Origin: Hyphodiscus hymeniophilus
Taxonomy: Eukaryota; Ascomycota; Leotiomycetes; Helotiales; Hyphodiscaceae
Direction: 5' to 3'
NCBI GenBank assembly: GCA_016508695.1
Contig: VNKQ01000007.1
Location: forward strand, 1,550,001 to 1,614,000
Length of the DNA: 64,000 nt
Shown here: one piece after another, positions 11,001-23,504 of the stretch
Layout: each line of letters opens with the position of its first letter
Numbering within the stretch: position 1 is the first letter of the stretch
Program-made: the position numbers and the translations under genes
The notes under the pieces: model-generated
The model's input: only the letters and a program-made list of their open reading frames with translations
What the model was told of the DNA's origin: nothing
Databases searched by the model: none

Positions 11001-12189
11001 TATTAAAAACTCTGTTTCCCTCCTTTTTGGAGAGTTGGACAATTTGAGAGAGATCTCGTCGTGAGAATCTGGGGAGCTGGGCCGGAAAGCACAGTAGATT
11101 TCAAGAAGGAAACCTCACCCCACTTTCAACCCCTCAAGTGTGGCTTAAAACGTGGCGAAGCAGACTGACTACCTACCTAATCTGTTGTAAATATTGCAAT
11201 TAATTCCAAATCAATATCCTCATCCATTTTCCCAACCTACTCCAATCTTAACCAGGACAGAACCATCTACAAGAGTACACTCACCGAGTGTCATTCAGGT
11301 ATGCAGCCTCTCCAGTTTTACTCACAGCTAACAACAAACTCTCCTCCTCTCCTTCTCGTTCTCTCGACTCCAATTGTCAGACCTTATGTTTTTCATTTGG
11401 CAATGCATGCCTCCGTACCCTGCCGTTAATTAGAGACTCGTATCGAGCGGCTAGGACCATGGGATCCCTGGAAATGAGCATTTAGTCAGTGAGAGATGGC
11501 CATTCAGCGCCCTCCGGTTCAATGTAGTCGTCGGAGAGTAGCTCCATGCTGGGCAGAAGATCGTTGGACATGTGGGAAGTCGCGCTATGGCTGCTACTAG
11601 CCTCCCACTTGTGTGGGGAGACTACAATGTCAGAAGGATAAGTATCGTGAGCCTTCTTCTGTCTTTTTTACTTTTATACTTTTATACTTTCTCCTAGCTT
11701 TGTTCCGTTTTGCACGCTGTATTTGCATTGTTGCAGTAGCGCTATACATTGCTTGTTTTTCGTGCTTCGATATGGATTGACTTTTTATAGAAACCACACC
11801 GTCGCTACCTTGGTATGTGTTGACGAACCCTCAAACACTCAGCTTGTGCAGATTTGTTATACCAAAACTTTCTTGCTGCGTATGTTCGTTTCACGGAAAG
11901 GAAGAGGGAGGGGGAGCATTTCCTAGAAAGCAAAAGTCTCAAAGCATGTCGCCTCAGTTGGGTCCTTTTCAACTCGTTCGACCAACTAGGATTGAGAATG
12001 AAGGAACATTAGAAAATGATACTGTGTTGACTTTGCATCCAGATCTTGTATCCACATCCATTCATTCACCTTACAATACTCTAGAATTCAATCTCGGCCT
12101 ATTGTCGAGTATTGCACCAAATCGATTGCATTGTATACCAAATCTTTGCGTTGCACATCTACGACGTCAATTCGTGGAAAGCTAGCATC
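8099..12189. other. 4-kb region with no supported gene
   Basis: ORFs of up to 189 codons occur on both strands (8799-9227, 9174-9743, 9520-9792, 9976-10293, 10704-10910) but none shows a domain I recognise, and I could not join any of them through convincing splice sites. It may contain decayed genes. A 22-nt T run is listed separately. The last few hundred bases are pyrimidine-rich and probably are the promoter and leader of the GH72 gene. Confidence 0.45.
9350..9371. repeat. 22-nt homopolymer T run
   Basis: The plus strand has 22 consecutive T. On the minus strand it is a poly-A directly downstream of the ORF at 9520-9792, which could mean a retroposed sequence, but no duplication flanks it that I can see. 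Confidence 0.7.
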
Positions 12190-14240
12190 ATGCTCAACTT
12201 CCTGCCACGTTTTACTCTCGTGGCAAGCTTGGCCCTCCCAGCCATCACTGCCCTGTCAACGATCTCCGTCAAAGGTGCCAAGTTCTTCTGCGATGGCCAA
12301 CAATTCTTTGTAAAAGGTATCCTCCACATGTCCATCATCTTTGATGCCAAGCTGACTCTGCCGAAGGTGTTGCCTATCAAGGCACTCCCTTCGACCCTCT
12401 CGTCGATACTTCACAGTGTACTGTCGACGCTGCATCAATGGCTTCCCTCGGTACCAACTCGATTCGCGTCTACCATGTTGACCCGAACGCCAACCACGAT
12501 GGGTGCATGTCTGCGTTCGAGGAGATGGGAATCTACGTCTGGCTCGATCTCGATACCTTCACAACTGCCATAGTGCAAACAGATCCGACATGGGAACAGT
12601 ATCAATTTGGAAACTTCACAGCGGTCATGGATGCGTTTATCAAATATGATAACCTTGCAGGCTTCTGGGTTGGAAACGAGGTTATTAACACGGCCGCTGG
12701 ATCTGTCGCTGCTCCATATGTCAAGGCGGCTACAGCAGATATGAAGAGCTACATGGCTGCGAAAGACTACCGCACCGTTCCCATAGGATATTCCGCTGCC
12801 GATATTGCAGAGTTGCGACCCGAATTGCAAAACTACCTTGCATGTGGTAGCGATTATAGTCAGTCGATTGACTTCTATGGTTTAAACGCCTACGAATGGT
12901 GCGGTTCTGATGCAACATACCAAACTTCTGGGTACAGTGCTCTTCAAGCCTTGTCCGTGGGCTACAGCATTCCAATTTTCTTCTCTGAGACAGGATGCAA
13001 CGTGGTTCGTCCTCGCACCTTTGCAGACCAAGCTGCCATTTTTGGTCCGGACATGATAAATACATGGTCAGGCTCAATCATCTACGAATGGGTCGAAGAA
13101 TCGAATGATTACGGACTGGTCAACTATCCAGATGGCAAGATCTACAATGGCGCACCGATTCCAATCCAGCCTGACTACGGCAATCTCGCTAGCGTATGGA
13201 AGAACGTCAATCCCTCTGGTGTTGCTGAAGATTCATACTCGCCTTCTTTGTCAGCTCCTGCCTGTCCTATCTCGAGTAACGGATGGGCGATTAACGGAGA
13301 CGTACCACTTCCTACGCTTGCTTCAGGAATTGTTCATGCAGAGGCCGCCTCAAGTGCCAAGCCCACGTCATCCACTTCATCTTACACAACTCCGGCAATG
13401 GCGACTTCGAGAACTATACTTACTTCGCCATCTTCATCCTCGTTCATTTCCACAAGTTCAGATATGCATGAGGATTCTTCGTCCCTGGCTTCCAGCTCTC
13501 CTTCTCATGCTACAGATGGCAGTGGAAGTACTCCCCAAGGTGCGTCACCCGACCCTTCCAAAAATTGATGACATCGCGAGATATGAGCAATCTGCTTACA
13601 TTTTTCTTAGGAAAGTCAACTCGTGAGTTTTCAGACAAGGGCGCTTTTCAAGTTTGCCGATCTTTTCCTCCTGCACTTCTCCCACAAGTCCACGGAGATA
13701 ATGACCACCTGTACAATGCCATGTCCACGGGATGGGTCTCTCTCTTAATAGTGACTTTGATCATTCCAACGGATAGGGAGACGGTGACTTCTGGCTCGTT
13801 AGTCACTTCACTTGCCACTAGAATACCTCGCCAATTACTTTCTTTTTTCTTGATGTCCATAACGCCTGGACTAGCACAACCTCGCTAATTGCCTGTATGC
13901 CTTGTGTACGCCTTTACTCACATCTACAAACAGGTTCTACATCGCAGACTTCGTCTTCAAGAGTTTCGTCATCACAAACGACAAGTAAGGCAATATTTTC
14001 TCTCTCTTGAGTTACTCAGGGTGGACGGCGGCTATATTCCTGCTTCAGGTCCTGTTCTGTCGCCCACGCGTGTGCTTACCTCCGACAGTGACTTCCTCCC
14101 CTATAATTACAAACGACCAAACAAGCACGACAAGCTCCAGTCCGGCAGCTACGAGTTCGAAAGGTGCGGGTACAATTTTGGGGAGACCAGCTGGGGTTGC
14201 AGGGGCATTGTCAGGAATGTTCTTGATGGTTTTTCTCTGA
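12190..14240 (+). CDS. GH72 1,3-beta-glucanosyltransferase, GPI-anchored (Gel/Gas type)
   Basis: Exon 12190-12316 gives a signal peptide (MLNFLPRFTLVASLALPAI) and ISVKGAKFF. A 50-nt intron (12317-12366) then restores FVKGVAYQGTPFDPLVD. Exon 12367-13539 holds the GH72 domain: TNSIRVYHVDPNANHDGCM, acid/base Glu in WVGNEV, FYGLNAYEWCG, nucleophile Glu in FFSETGCN. It elongates cell-wall beta-1,3-glucan at the plasma membrane. A Ser/Thr-rich stalk follows. The frame then closes at 13568, but a GPI signal (GAGTILGRPAGVAGALSG, hydrophobic end) lies at 14166-14240, and a Ser-rich exon fits at 13934-13984. My preferred join, 13539 to 13934 and 13984 to 14089, keeps frame and gives 500 residues. A micro-exon at 13611-13621 is an alternative. 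The enzyme domain is sure; the 3' exon pattern is tentative. An in-frame upstream ATG at 12112 would spoil the signal peptide. Confidence 0.85.
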
Positions 14241-15030
14241 TCTGAACGATGCTCTCTCAACGCTGAAAGCTATTGAAGTCGATTTTGCGATAGCTGGGCA
14301 TTGTGGGGTGCCGTATTAGAAGGAGCGTTAGATAATTAGGGTCTGATGGGGAAGTATGTAATGACTGACCGTGACGATACAAAGATCGGACGGATATAAT
14401 GATTATAATGAACCCCCCTACTCTCATCATCGCTACAGACTGGGTCACTGTGGGGAGTCTGAAATGAGGTTTAATGCACAGTCGAAAGTTTTAGCTCACG
14501 CTATCAAATCTAATTTGGATGCAATGATTGCTTTAGAACACATTTTATAGATATTCAAGTCATTCGGTCGAGATTATCTACGCTTCGAGATGTATATTGG
14601 TCTTTTCAGACGTATTGATTCTTCTCTTGCAATCCCAATCTTTTCATATCGTTCGTCCAATAGTTTCTCCAACTTCGACTTGATTCTCCATCGTAATGCC
14701 TGAACCACCGTACCTCAATGGGTCGACCAGCAATACCAAGCACCTGTAACGCTGTCATGATCGGGGGTGGAAGAGTAGGCTTCATCAAATAAATCTAACA
14801 GTACTCCATGATATTGTCTATTGAAGCTTGCATGGTAGGCTGTCCTGTGAGATAACTGAGACCACCAGAAGCCGAGTAAGTTGTCACACATATCTCGAAA
14901 TAAAAATCGTCGCAATTAGCACTGAAGCCCCTACGGTAACACCAGCACGTAACTGACGTATCGAAAGGCAAGCTCAAAGAACGCATTCTCTACTTTTCAT
15001 GTCGTTGGGGTGGCATCTCCCAGAAACCTT
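14241..15030. other. intergenic between convergent GH72 and GH92 genes
   Basis: No gene seen. It should contain the 3' ends of both transcripts. Confidence 0.5.
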
Positions 15031-17814
15031 TTAGTTTCTAATCCCCAAATCAAGGTGACCCGGACTTGGTGGGAGCTCGCCAGTATCCCATCTTATTTTT
15101 TCACTTCCAAGGACAAAATCGATGGTTCCACCGTCGCCACCAATAATGTTATCATGAGTGACCCAACTTTTCTCCCACTGGACTCCATTTACCTTCACAC
15201 TTTGGACATAGGGGCCATCTTCCGACCCCACGGCGGTGACCTTCAAGGTTTTGTTCCCTGCAACCGAGACGCTGAGATCGCCGAACCATGGTGAGAGCAG
15301 GAGATAAATTGGCTGGGTGGCAACTGGATAAAGCCCTTTCGGAGAGATCAGCATCACATTTTTAGAATCAAGGACATGATACTCACCCAACAAATTCCAA
15401 GCCATCCAACTCTCTAATGCCCCTGCATCACTGTTCCCCGGCACCCCATCCCTTCTATTCGAGTAATACTCATTGACAATCTCTCTACTTCTCATCACAC
15501 TCTTCCATTGTCGTTGTCCCAGATAGTTGTATAAGAAAGGTGTTCCAAAACTTGGTTCATTTCCTGGATTGAAAATCGCGGTTCCAACACCATTGCCTTG
15601 TCCTACTGTCCCATCCTGGAGACCTGGGATGAACATGGCATCAAGTCGGGATTCTGCAAGATCTGAACCTCCCATGAAGGAGATAAGTGTCTTCATATCA
15701 TAGGGAATTGTCCAAGAATATTCCCATGGTAGCCCTTCGTAAGTGATGTCTGACCATGAACACCATTCTCCGCAGTAGAGGGGAGAATAGGTAGGATCGC
15801 GAGTGCCATTGGCATAGAGGGGTGCGAGGAAACCAGTAAAGTTGAGGGATGTGAAGTTATGCTGCCAGATAGTTTGCCAGCCCCTTTCTCGAAGATCAGC
15901 GACATGCCCTTTTGAAACCTGTGAATGAGACTTACGCCGAGCGATTGAAAAAATGCGCGTAATCTTGCGGTGCCAGATCTTTGGCAACTTGACTGAGTGC
16001 AAAATCATTCAATCCATACTCGACCGTCCGCGATATGCACCGCCCAAATCCGGTTCCGGTTGCCGGATCATACATGCTGACGTATCCGAGTGTAAGCCAA
16101 TCTGGTAAAGCACCTCTGCCTTCTTTCACACTCCCTGTTGGATCGCCATAGTCGAAGGTGTTATAAGGGACCATTTCGGCATCGGTTTTCATTGCTGCGT
16201 ATGCGTCTGTCCAGTCGATACCGTATTCAGAAGCATTCAATCCTTTGACCCATGCATCAGCCAAGACGTTGTCGGCATTGGATCCTCCTTGACTACAATT
16301 TTCAGCTGCGTTTCGAGTATGGAAGGGAGTCTAAGGTGAGGCTCACACTCTCCCATTGTAATTCCCACTTCTCGCATCAGGCATAAACCTCTCAAATCTC
16401 CAGATATCAACCAGGCTCCGCACAATATCAGCAGCTCTCTGAGGTGCTGTCAACAAAATGTAGCTATTGAGACACCGGAATGTATCCCAAAGTGTATAAA
16501 AGTCGTCATAAGTAGGCTCCTCTGTATCCCAATTTGGATTCTCACCGGTACGGTCTGATGGCATGAGATGCATTTTATACAGACTAGAATACAGCATCTC
16601 CAAAACTGTAACATTAGAATGATCTGTAGTTATGACTTTTGACAAGACCTCCGTATTCCATTGTTGCTTCGCTGCCGTAATGACAGGTTCTAGATCCCAA
16701 GTTGGCAGCTCAGAAGCTATGTATTGACAGGCTTTATCGGAGTTGATGAAGGAAACGCCAATCCTGGATTTCAGTGTAGCTGTGTTGCTGGGGAAAGTGA
16801 AAAGCCCGCCCACTCGATCGGCATAACCGTACCAGCCCTTTCTTCCAATGATCGAAGTAGCATTCGTGAATATTGGGGGCTGGAATATTGTGCTATTTGG
16901 CCAGTATGGGTCAGTGTACTGGCCTGAGAACAATTGAACCTCGTCAGGGAAGGTATCGAATTCAGCACAAAAATAGACTGGCGCATCGGGTCCTGGAGGT
17001 GTTAACAACCAGATTTCGAGAGCATGTTTGTGAATTACATACGGCTGCTGAAACCTCCTCTGTATACTCCATAGCCTTGATACTTAGTTCCGTCCGGACT
17101 CCGCTCCAGGAACCCATTCGAGTAAAACTGAGAATGCTGAGCTTCGCCCGAAGACGGCAACATGTGTGACACGTCGACAAGAATGTGCCTCTCAGTTGTG
17201 TTCGAAGAGTAATTGTACTGAATGATCCCGGCATGAGCAGTGGCAGACAGTTCTGCCGTAATACCGTTGGCAAGAACAGTCTTGTAGTAGCCAACACTTG
17301 CGATGTCAAATTCAGTACGTTCTTGCATGTAGGTGAAATTATCCAGAATGTTAACATCTTCCAGAGTCGACAGCGGCATCTGATGGATGAATCCATAAGT
17401 TGGTGCGCCCTGTATTGAGTCAGTCATAGTCATCTCAGAAATGGAAATTCTTACACCTGTTCCACTTTCATGAAGCATGCTAACTCCGGTGACTTGCTCG
17501 TTAGTCTAGTTTGATGCTTTCCGGAGCGAGTTCATACCGTAACCATTGGGAGTATATCCTGCATCGGCATCGACGTTTGTCCAGTCAAATGCAGTGGTAT
17601 CAATTCCAAATTTCACGACGCCAAATGGCAAAGCTGGGCCTGGGAACACGTTCCCACTATTGATCGCTGTTCCTGGATTTCCTTGACCCTCAGTCCCAAT
17701 GAATGGATTGACGTACTGCGTAAGGTCATCGGAAGAAGCGACTACGACAGAAAGTGGGAAGCAGACCGCGGCCCAAGTCAGGGACATGATCATTGACTTC
17801 GTGAAGTCCTTCAT
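15031..17814 (-). CDS. secreted GH92 alpha-1,2-mannosidase
   Basis: Six exons, 17538-17814, 17455-17492, 17043-17409, 16347-16992, 15936-16292 and 15031-15883, join to 845 residues. All five introns (45-54 nt) restore family motifs: GYTPNGY to VTGVSMLHESGTG, HESGTG to GAPTYGF, ARSGNYNGR to QGGSNAD, and FFNRSA to GWQTIW. GH92 enzymes are Ca-dependent exo-mannosidases acting on N-glycans and mannans. The start at 17814 gives a signal peptide (MIMSLTWAAVCFPLSVVVAS), then DDLTQYVNPFIGTEG, the usual mature start; a Met 36 codons upstream would bury it. Mid-protein GMPSD-like and GEWCSWSDITYEGLPWEYSW segments and GNEPSFGTPFLYN near the C-terminal domain fit the family. It converges on the GH72 gene. 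Length is normal, with no visible lesion. Confidence 0.93.
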
Positions 17815-20069
17815 TTTGGATGATTCAGCCGATTTTGGCGAGGTACTTGAATAAGATCGAGAACGATTGGCTACCGAGATTGTGGTTGGAGAGGCGAGAG
17901 GCCAAGATATAATTGAGGGCATCCCACTTACGCTTCCTCCGTGCCATGGCGACGTTCAGTGAACGTTACATGCCCAAAAAGTGGGATTTAGAGTTAAGAA
18001 AAGGATCGTCGCTCGAGCACAGATAGGTAGCTTGCTCCTATTTTTTAGCGTACAATAACTCCTGGATGCCATATCCCTATTCCACCTGCACCCCGCTATC
18101 GCTTAAAAAGGGGTAGGTGCCTACCTAGGTACAGTAAGGTAGAGTTAGCTCCACATTTCACCAATTCTGGCCCGATCACACTGTGTTCTCACCCTTAACT
18201 TCTCCAAGACATCGAGAGCACTGAAAGCAATCGTCTCTAGAAGGAACATAGGTAGAATTTTTCCGAAGTCCCCGGACAATTCGCTTCTAGCAGTGGCTAT
18301 TAAATGCAGGTTCGAAACTTTGGCATCGGTAACATCGTGCGAACTCCAACTAAGATATCCTAAGGTGGCGAGACTCTCGATGCGAAAGCTCCCAGACCCA
18401 TCACACCACATCGCCACAAAGCTAGTGACCAGCCAGGCAAACGTTCAGCAAACAATTTCTGGCACAGCCGAAGCTTGAGATGACCATGGCTGTCACCGCC
18501 ACCGCGTCCGTCTGTGGAAACTGATTCATTCCGCCGAGCAGTACTGATTGGATGTCTAGGGTCGCGGAGTCAGCCAATATCCTCTCATATAGATAGTTGA
18601 AAAAATTGTATTCCAGAAAGTCCTCGCGCATTGGTAGGGTTCGAATGGCAGGGACAAGAGACAAGAGAGTAAATTGACAGCACCGCGACCCAAAGCCAAG
18701 CTTATCTTTTACCACCATGATGATGTTTTAACAAGTAATATCGTCTCCGTATCAAAAGGTCCCAATTCCCAGGCCAATAACATGGCTCATTCCTCTGGCC
18801 TGGAAATGGACTGACACTAGCTTGCTACATAGTACAATGACAGTGCTATCTCTAGCCAACGACGGCAAGTGATTTCTCTCACAGTACTTCGGATTACTGG
18901 TTTGAGCGGCCCAGAACAAATTCAGTGTTATGCTCCAGTAATTGGTGATTAGGAGCTCGTGGTACTAAGTCAATTTGCTACCCTAGGCGAAGCCTACGGC
19001 TAGGATGGCAGTTCCAGTCGCAATCTGGAGATCGCAGAGGGGTGCTGGAATACGATTGGTAGCCTTACAGTTAGGAATCGCCGCTCTGGCTCCTCTGCAC
19101 TGGAGGAGATGATTTCTGCTTCGTCGGAAAACTCATACAACGCCTCAGCGGATGGTACAGGGTGATCAAAAGTAGAAGGCATTCTCGGATCTGCCATGAC
19201 CACCTCTGATCGTACGAGAAGATCACCAGCCGTGGCGATCTTGTACTTTGAGGTTCTGGCGCTGCAATTCATGCCAGTCGTTCATGAGATCCCGGTAGCT
19301 CAGGATGGCCGCCAATCCAAAGGTGAGCTATCCGGTGAGAAGAAAGCAACCATAACCTGAATCTCGTCAGTACAGACCAGAACATCTTGGGAAACACCAA
19401 AGCCATATAATGGGTCCTGCGATATATGGATCCCGAGTGAAGACTTGCAAGACATTCGCAATTGACGGAATTCTGGGCGCTGTCGCTGGAAATGTAATAA
19501 ACATCCCAGCCGCAGTAGGGCAGACTGAAACCATGTGCCGAAAGCCTTTTAACATTGATATCCGTTTACATAGCTACAGAAAATCCCAACAAGATACATG
19601 CAGTAAAATTTGACTATTATGTAGCTTCTGGCCACGAAGCTGCGCGACGCCGTGTCCCTTAGCCACAAGTGCTACGCTGTAGCCACTCTGTGGGACAAAT
19701 GTCCCCATAAACATGTTTTATTGATTTATTTGTTACAAATAGATGACAACAGATGCTTGGAGGCATGATCTTGAGCGAACCTGGCTTGTACTACCGTTTC
19801 AGTGGTTCTAAGTTACTGTTCGCTACCTGTACTAAATTAGATGAAAGATAGCGACGTTACAGTAGCACTGAAAGACAAATGGGTATTGAATTAGCCCTAA
19901 CCTTCAAAGTGATTGCGAAAAATAAAGTTACAAGCCTTGCTTGACCTCATGCCCAAAGAGCACTTCGCTGTGGCGGACGCAGTGTGATATCAGCCGACTC
20001 TTGGTAGATACTTCCCATACTGAACTCCATCGCCACAAAGCGAGACACCGGTATGAAACTCATGCGTGA
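17815..20069. other. 2.2-kb region with no supported gene
   Basis: The first part is the GH92 promoter. Minus-strand ORFs at 18145-18417, 18422-18718, 19000-19272 and 19367-19555 could be pieces of a decayed gene, since they lie in tandem on one strand, but I recognise no domain and cannot splice them together. One CTACCTAGGTA motif lies at 18121. Confidence 0.4.
18121..18131. repeat. CTACCTAGGTA motif, copy 2
   Basis: Exact second copy of the 11-mer. It is preceded by GGTAGGTGC, so the local sequence forms a longer imperfect palindrome. Confidence 0.6.
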
Positions 20070-20564
20070 TTATTCCTGACCCAGACCTTCAGCATATGCC
20101 TTCAAAGCCTCCATTGTCCTCAAACTCTCCCTCTTAAACTCAGCATCAACCAGTGGCTTGAAGACCCACAAAGCCCACGGATAACTCAAGTTGATATCCC
20201 TCTCCAACAGTGTCTTAATTGCTCCATCCTCGCCCTCAACCCTCTTCTCGGTAACGGCCATAGTGACCTTGATATCAAGCACCATACCCAGCACGTATGG
20301 CTTCATCGACATCGGCTGTTCGAATGTGATTTTGCCCGTCTTTCCTACAGGAGGCTCAAATTCGACGATCTCCCCTTTCCGTGTCCCTGCAGGGCCGGGC
20401 TCATGATATGTGGTTCCAAGCTTGACGGGGTTGTGTGAGACTTGGGTTGTGCCCTTGAAAGCTGCCGATTCGGGAAGCCAGTTGTGGTATGTTGGGAGGT
20501 CGGCGATGATTGCGAAGATCTCCTTCGGTGGGGCGTTGATCTCGATCGAAAAATGAAGAGGCAT
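20070..20564 (-). CDS. SRPBCC (START-like) superfamily protein
   Basis: An intronless ORF of 164 residues. The N-terminus FSIEINAPPKEIFAIIADLP followed by YHNWLPES is the signature of the SRPBCC/polyketide-cyclase-like fold: first strand, then the helix with the F(A)xxxDxxxxxxW pattern. The middle has PVGKTGKITFEQPM strands and the end is a long amphipathic helix (FKRESLRTMEALKAYAEG) that closes the hydrophobic cavity in this family. Members bind lipids or other hydrophobic ligands, or catalyse cyclisations; the ligand here cannot be told. No targeting signal is evident. It stands alone, with more than 450 bp to any neighbour. Confidence 0.85.
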   Translation of the reverse strand: MPLHFSIEINAPPKEIFAIIADLPTYHNWLPESAAFKGTTQVSHNPVKLGTTYHEPGPAGTRKGEIVEFEPPVGKTGKITFEQPMSMKPYVLGMVLDIKVTMAVTEKRVEGEDGAIKTLLERDINLSYPWALWVFKPLVDAEFKRESLRTMEALKAYAEGLGQE

Positions 20565-23504
20565 TTTATTGTTTCTTGGTTATTTTTTGTTCGTGTGGTC
20601 GACTCTTTGGCGGGGGTTGAAGTGGGGAGTTGGGACACTTTATACGAAGTAGCTTCATGGCGTTGATCGGATGTGCGGGGAAAGCCTCACATGAAGCTGC
20701 TGACACGCCGATTGCAGCTTTCACGCATGGTTGAAATGCAGCCAAGCTGCAGGGCTGGTAGCTCTTGCGCCAGTAAATCGCCTTGCCCTCGGAGTATGGA
20801 AGGGCAGTGTTGCTGTTGGCTGAATAGAATCATATGTTTGAGATCTGGGCGGGACCTAATTGGATGATTGAATAGGATATCATGTGCTGCTTTGCTCTTC
20901 CCGTAGAAACTGATTCGCCAAGGGTTTCTTTTGGCCAATTAAACCATAGAAGAACAGGGCCTTCCGCCTTCCAGGGTTGTCTCCAACTAACCATAAGCAT
21001 CGTGGCAGAACATTGTTTCTTCCTCAAGTGCGGGGAGTTTCTGGAAGATCGGTCAAAATTGTTTCGTCCGAGAGCCACACTACTGTAGAGAACTGGTAAA
21101 TAGCTGACTGAGAGTGTGCCTGCTGCACCACTGAGTTGAAGCTGGAGAAGGCAATTGCCGCTTGGCTTATCAAATGTCGGGGCCGCGAAACCGTATCAAA
21201 TCATATCCGACCAAGTCTCATGTGATCTTTTTCAATCACCAGTAGTGGATGATTTCGATGACGTTGTCCAGCTTGGCTTCAGCCTTGGCACAAGGCTGTG
21301 TACTGGTCATCTCATCGCAATTCGCTTTCCAAGGATTGTTTTTGCGTTTGACCAATAGACAGAGGTTATTACTACATCTGTAACGACTAATTAGTGTTAG
21401 TCAGCTGTAATATACTAACTGGATGATTTCAAACTTTATGAAGCACGAGAGGACCTGAGAAAGCTAATATAGAGTCCATTTGTACCCAAATGTTTCAAAA
21501 GTTTATAGTTGTCGATTGTTGTTTTGAGAAGTCGCTGAGACTCAGTGATCAGAGGCCGCTCCAGACTGTAAAGCACGCTTTCCTTCACGACGATGATCAC
21601 CCGAATAGCCACCGCATTTCGATCGATAGTTCAGTCCATGACCTGCAGTCAATACCAAGACATTCAAGGTCTCGAATGGCTATGGGAATAACCTTTTACA
21701 TGTCAGCTTCTCCGTACAAATCAGAACGTTGGTCACCTCTGTTCGCTTGGCAATGGCAAGGCCATGTTGGCGTTTTCTCTTTGGCTGACCAGTCGAGCTC
21801 AATTATCGAGGAAATGTTTCCGAAAATAGTTAAATCCCGCCGTGGTCTGTTCATGCTCTTTGCCGATAATGTGCCGTAGAAGTAACGAGCAGTCAATCAA
21901 CACAAACTTCTAAGGAGGCCAAGGCCTGTTTTAAGAAGTTGCTGGGAGCTCTAGAAGCTGCTTTAGGATGGTGAAGTGGAGCCGCCTGGCTCTGGGAGCT
22001 CTGAATACAGATCAGAAGATTGCGGATGGCGTTGTATGGTTTAGTGGCCTTGAACTGGGTTGACTCCCTTATTGGTTGTGATCCTTTGCCAATATGCCAA
22101 TCTCTCAGTCGCATTCTCTTCCTTGGTCGAGTTGTCCACCTGCTGGCGTAGAGGAGTACGAACTTTGTCGGGCAAACAGGGTACTGTGATGCCAGTCGAT
22201 ACAGCTCGAGACCAGAAGCAAACGCCACTCTGCTGATAGTCATGTCAGTATGTTTGGTTTGAGTGTAACACTGGCGGTTGATGATAAAGTGATAGGAGAA
22301 TAGAAGGAGAATATAGCAAATGAAAATACGCAGGTTCCGCGAGAGTTGTTGTGAAGCTGATGCTTGCAGAGATAGGGAAAATAGTGGCTATATTGGACGA
22401 TGCGATAATTGTCAGGAGAGCAAAGCGCCAAGCTTGACGTGATTGTCTCTATAGGAAATCGATTGGATGATCGTGAATATCAAGGGTTTTGTGGTGGAGA
22501 GCGTTGTCTTGAGTTTGGATGGATCAAATCGAGCAGAGAAGAGAGAAGTTGTTGGGTTTCAGAGAGAAGGGAGCGAGATTGGTTTTTTATTGCCTGTTGT
22601 ATTGTATGTAGTCTTCCTCAAAAGTACACCCCCAACCCCCAAGATGATGTGATACTGATGCTGCGGATAACGCTCCAGGTCGATGGACCTTCTCAAATCA
22701 TTGGAAAACCTCATCAAGTAGAAATCTCTTCAAAAAGGAAACAACGCAGTGAAAGTTGTTTCATAATTTTGCCCCGCCCAAAGATGTCTGAAAACGAAGA
22801 AGTATCTATGAAATAGACTGAAGACCAATGAACCCATAACTAACGAACGACCTAAAAAGTAAGATTGGCATCCCAAATGGGTCATGGGCTGTACCTGGAA
22901 AGGCATCATACAGTAAGCCCAGGTATCATTTCCAAGAGCAATAGCCTTCTGAAATATGATACTCGCATAGTTCGAAGTCTCAAGCCAGGCACATTGAAGA
23001 GAGCTATCTTGAATTAACAGGACCATGAAGTCGCTTGACCCAGCCAACCACATTGTGGCGAGGCTCTGATTGAAGAAAGGCACAGGATTCTAGAGTAAGC
23101 AACAAGAAAGAGACCTTACACCGTCTTGAAGTATCTGAATACGAGTATTGCCACTCATCCAGACTCGACGAGTCGACAGTCGATGTGGATGAGAAGGTTT
23201 CTCGGGCCAAGTCTAGATACGAACGTGCCGTGCCTTCGAGTCTTCGAGAAGCGCTGGCAAGCTAGCATGAAAATAGATTTCAGGGGCTTTGGGTACGACC
23301 CCGGCCCGGCCAGATCTCGACCACCATGCACTGCCTGCATAGATGCATGTCGCCAATAGCTTTTCTCCATAACGCTGCTCACTCGTATTCTACATATATA
23401 CAGTACACAATTCTTCCTCATCGTACGGATTTACCACTGCAGTAACTATCCTAAATCCAACCCAGACGTCTACTCGGCTGACAACTCCCCTGCCTCGCCT
23501 TACC
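20565..23504. other. 2.9-kb region with no supported gene
   Basis: Numerous ORFs of 60-135 codons occur on both strands (for example 21490-21879 plus, 21893-22243 minus, 22730-23083 minus), but none has a domain I recognise or convincing splice joins. The last 150 bp are a pyrimidine-rich leader for the following gene. Confidence 0.45.

Noticed and set aside
18145..19555. Tandem minus-strand ORFs that might be a decayed transcription factor
   Set aside because: No zinc-cluster or other motif is visible and no splice joins make a continuous protein.
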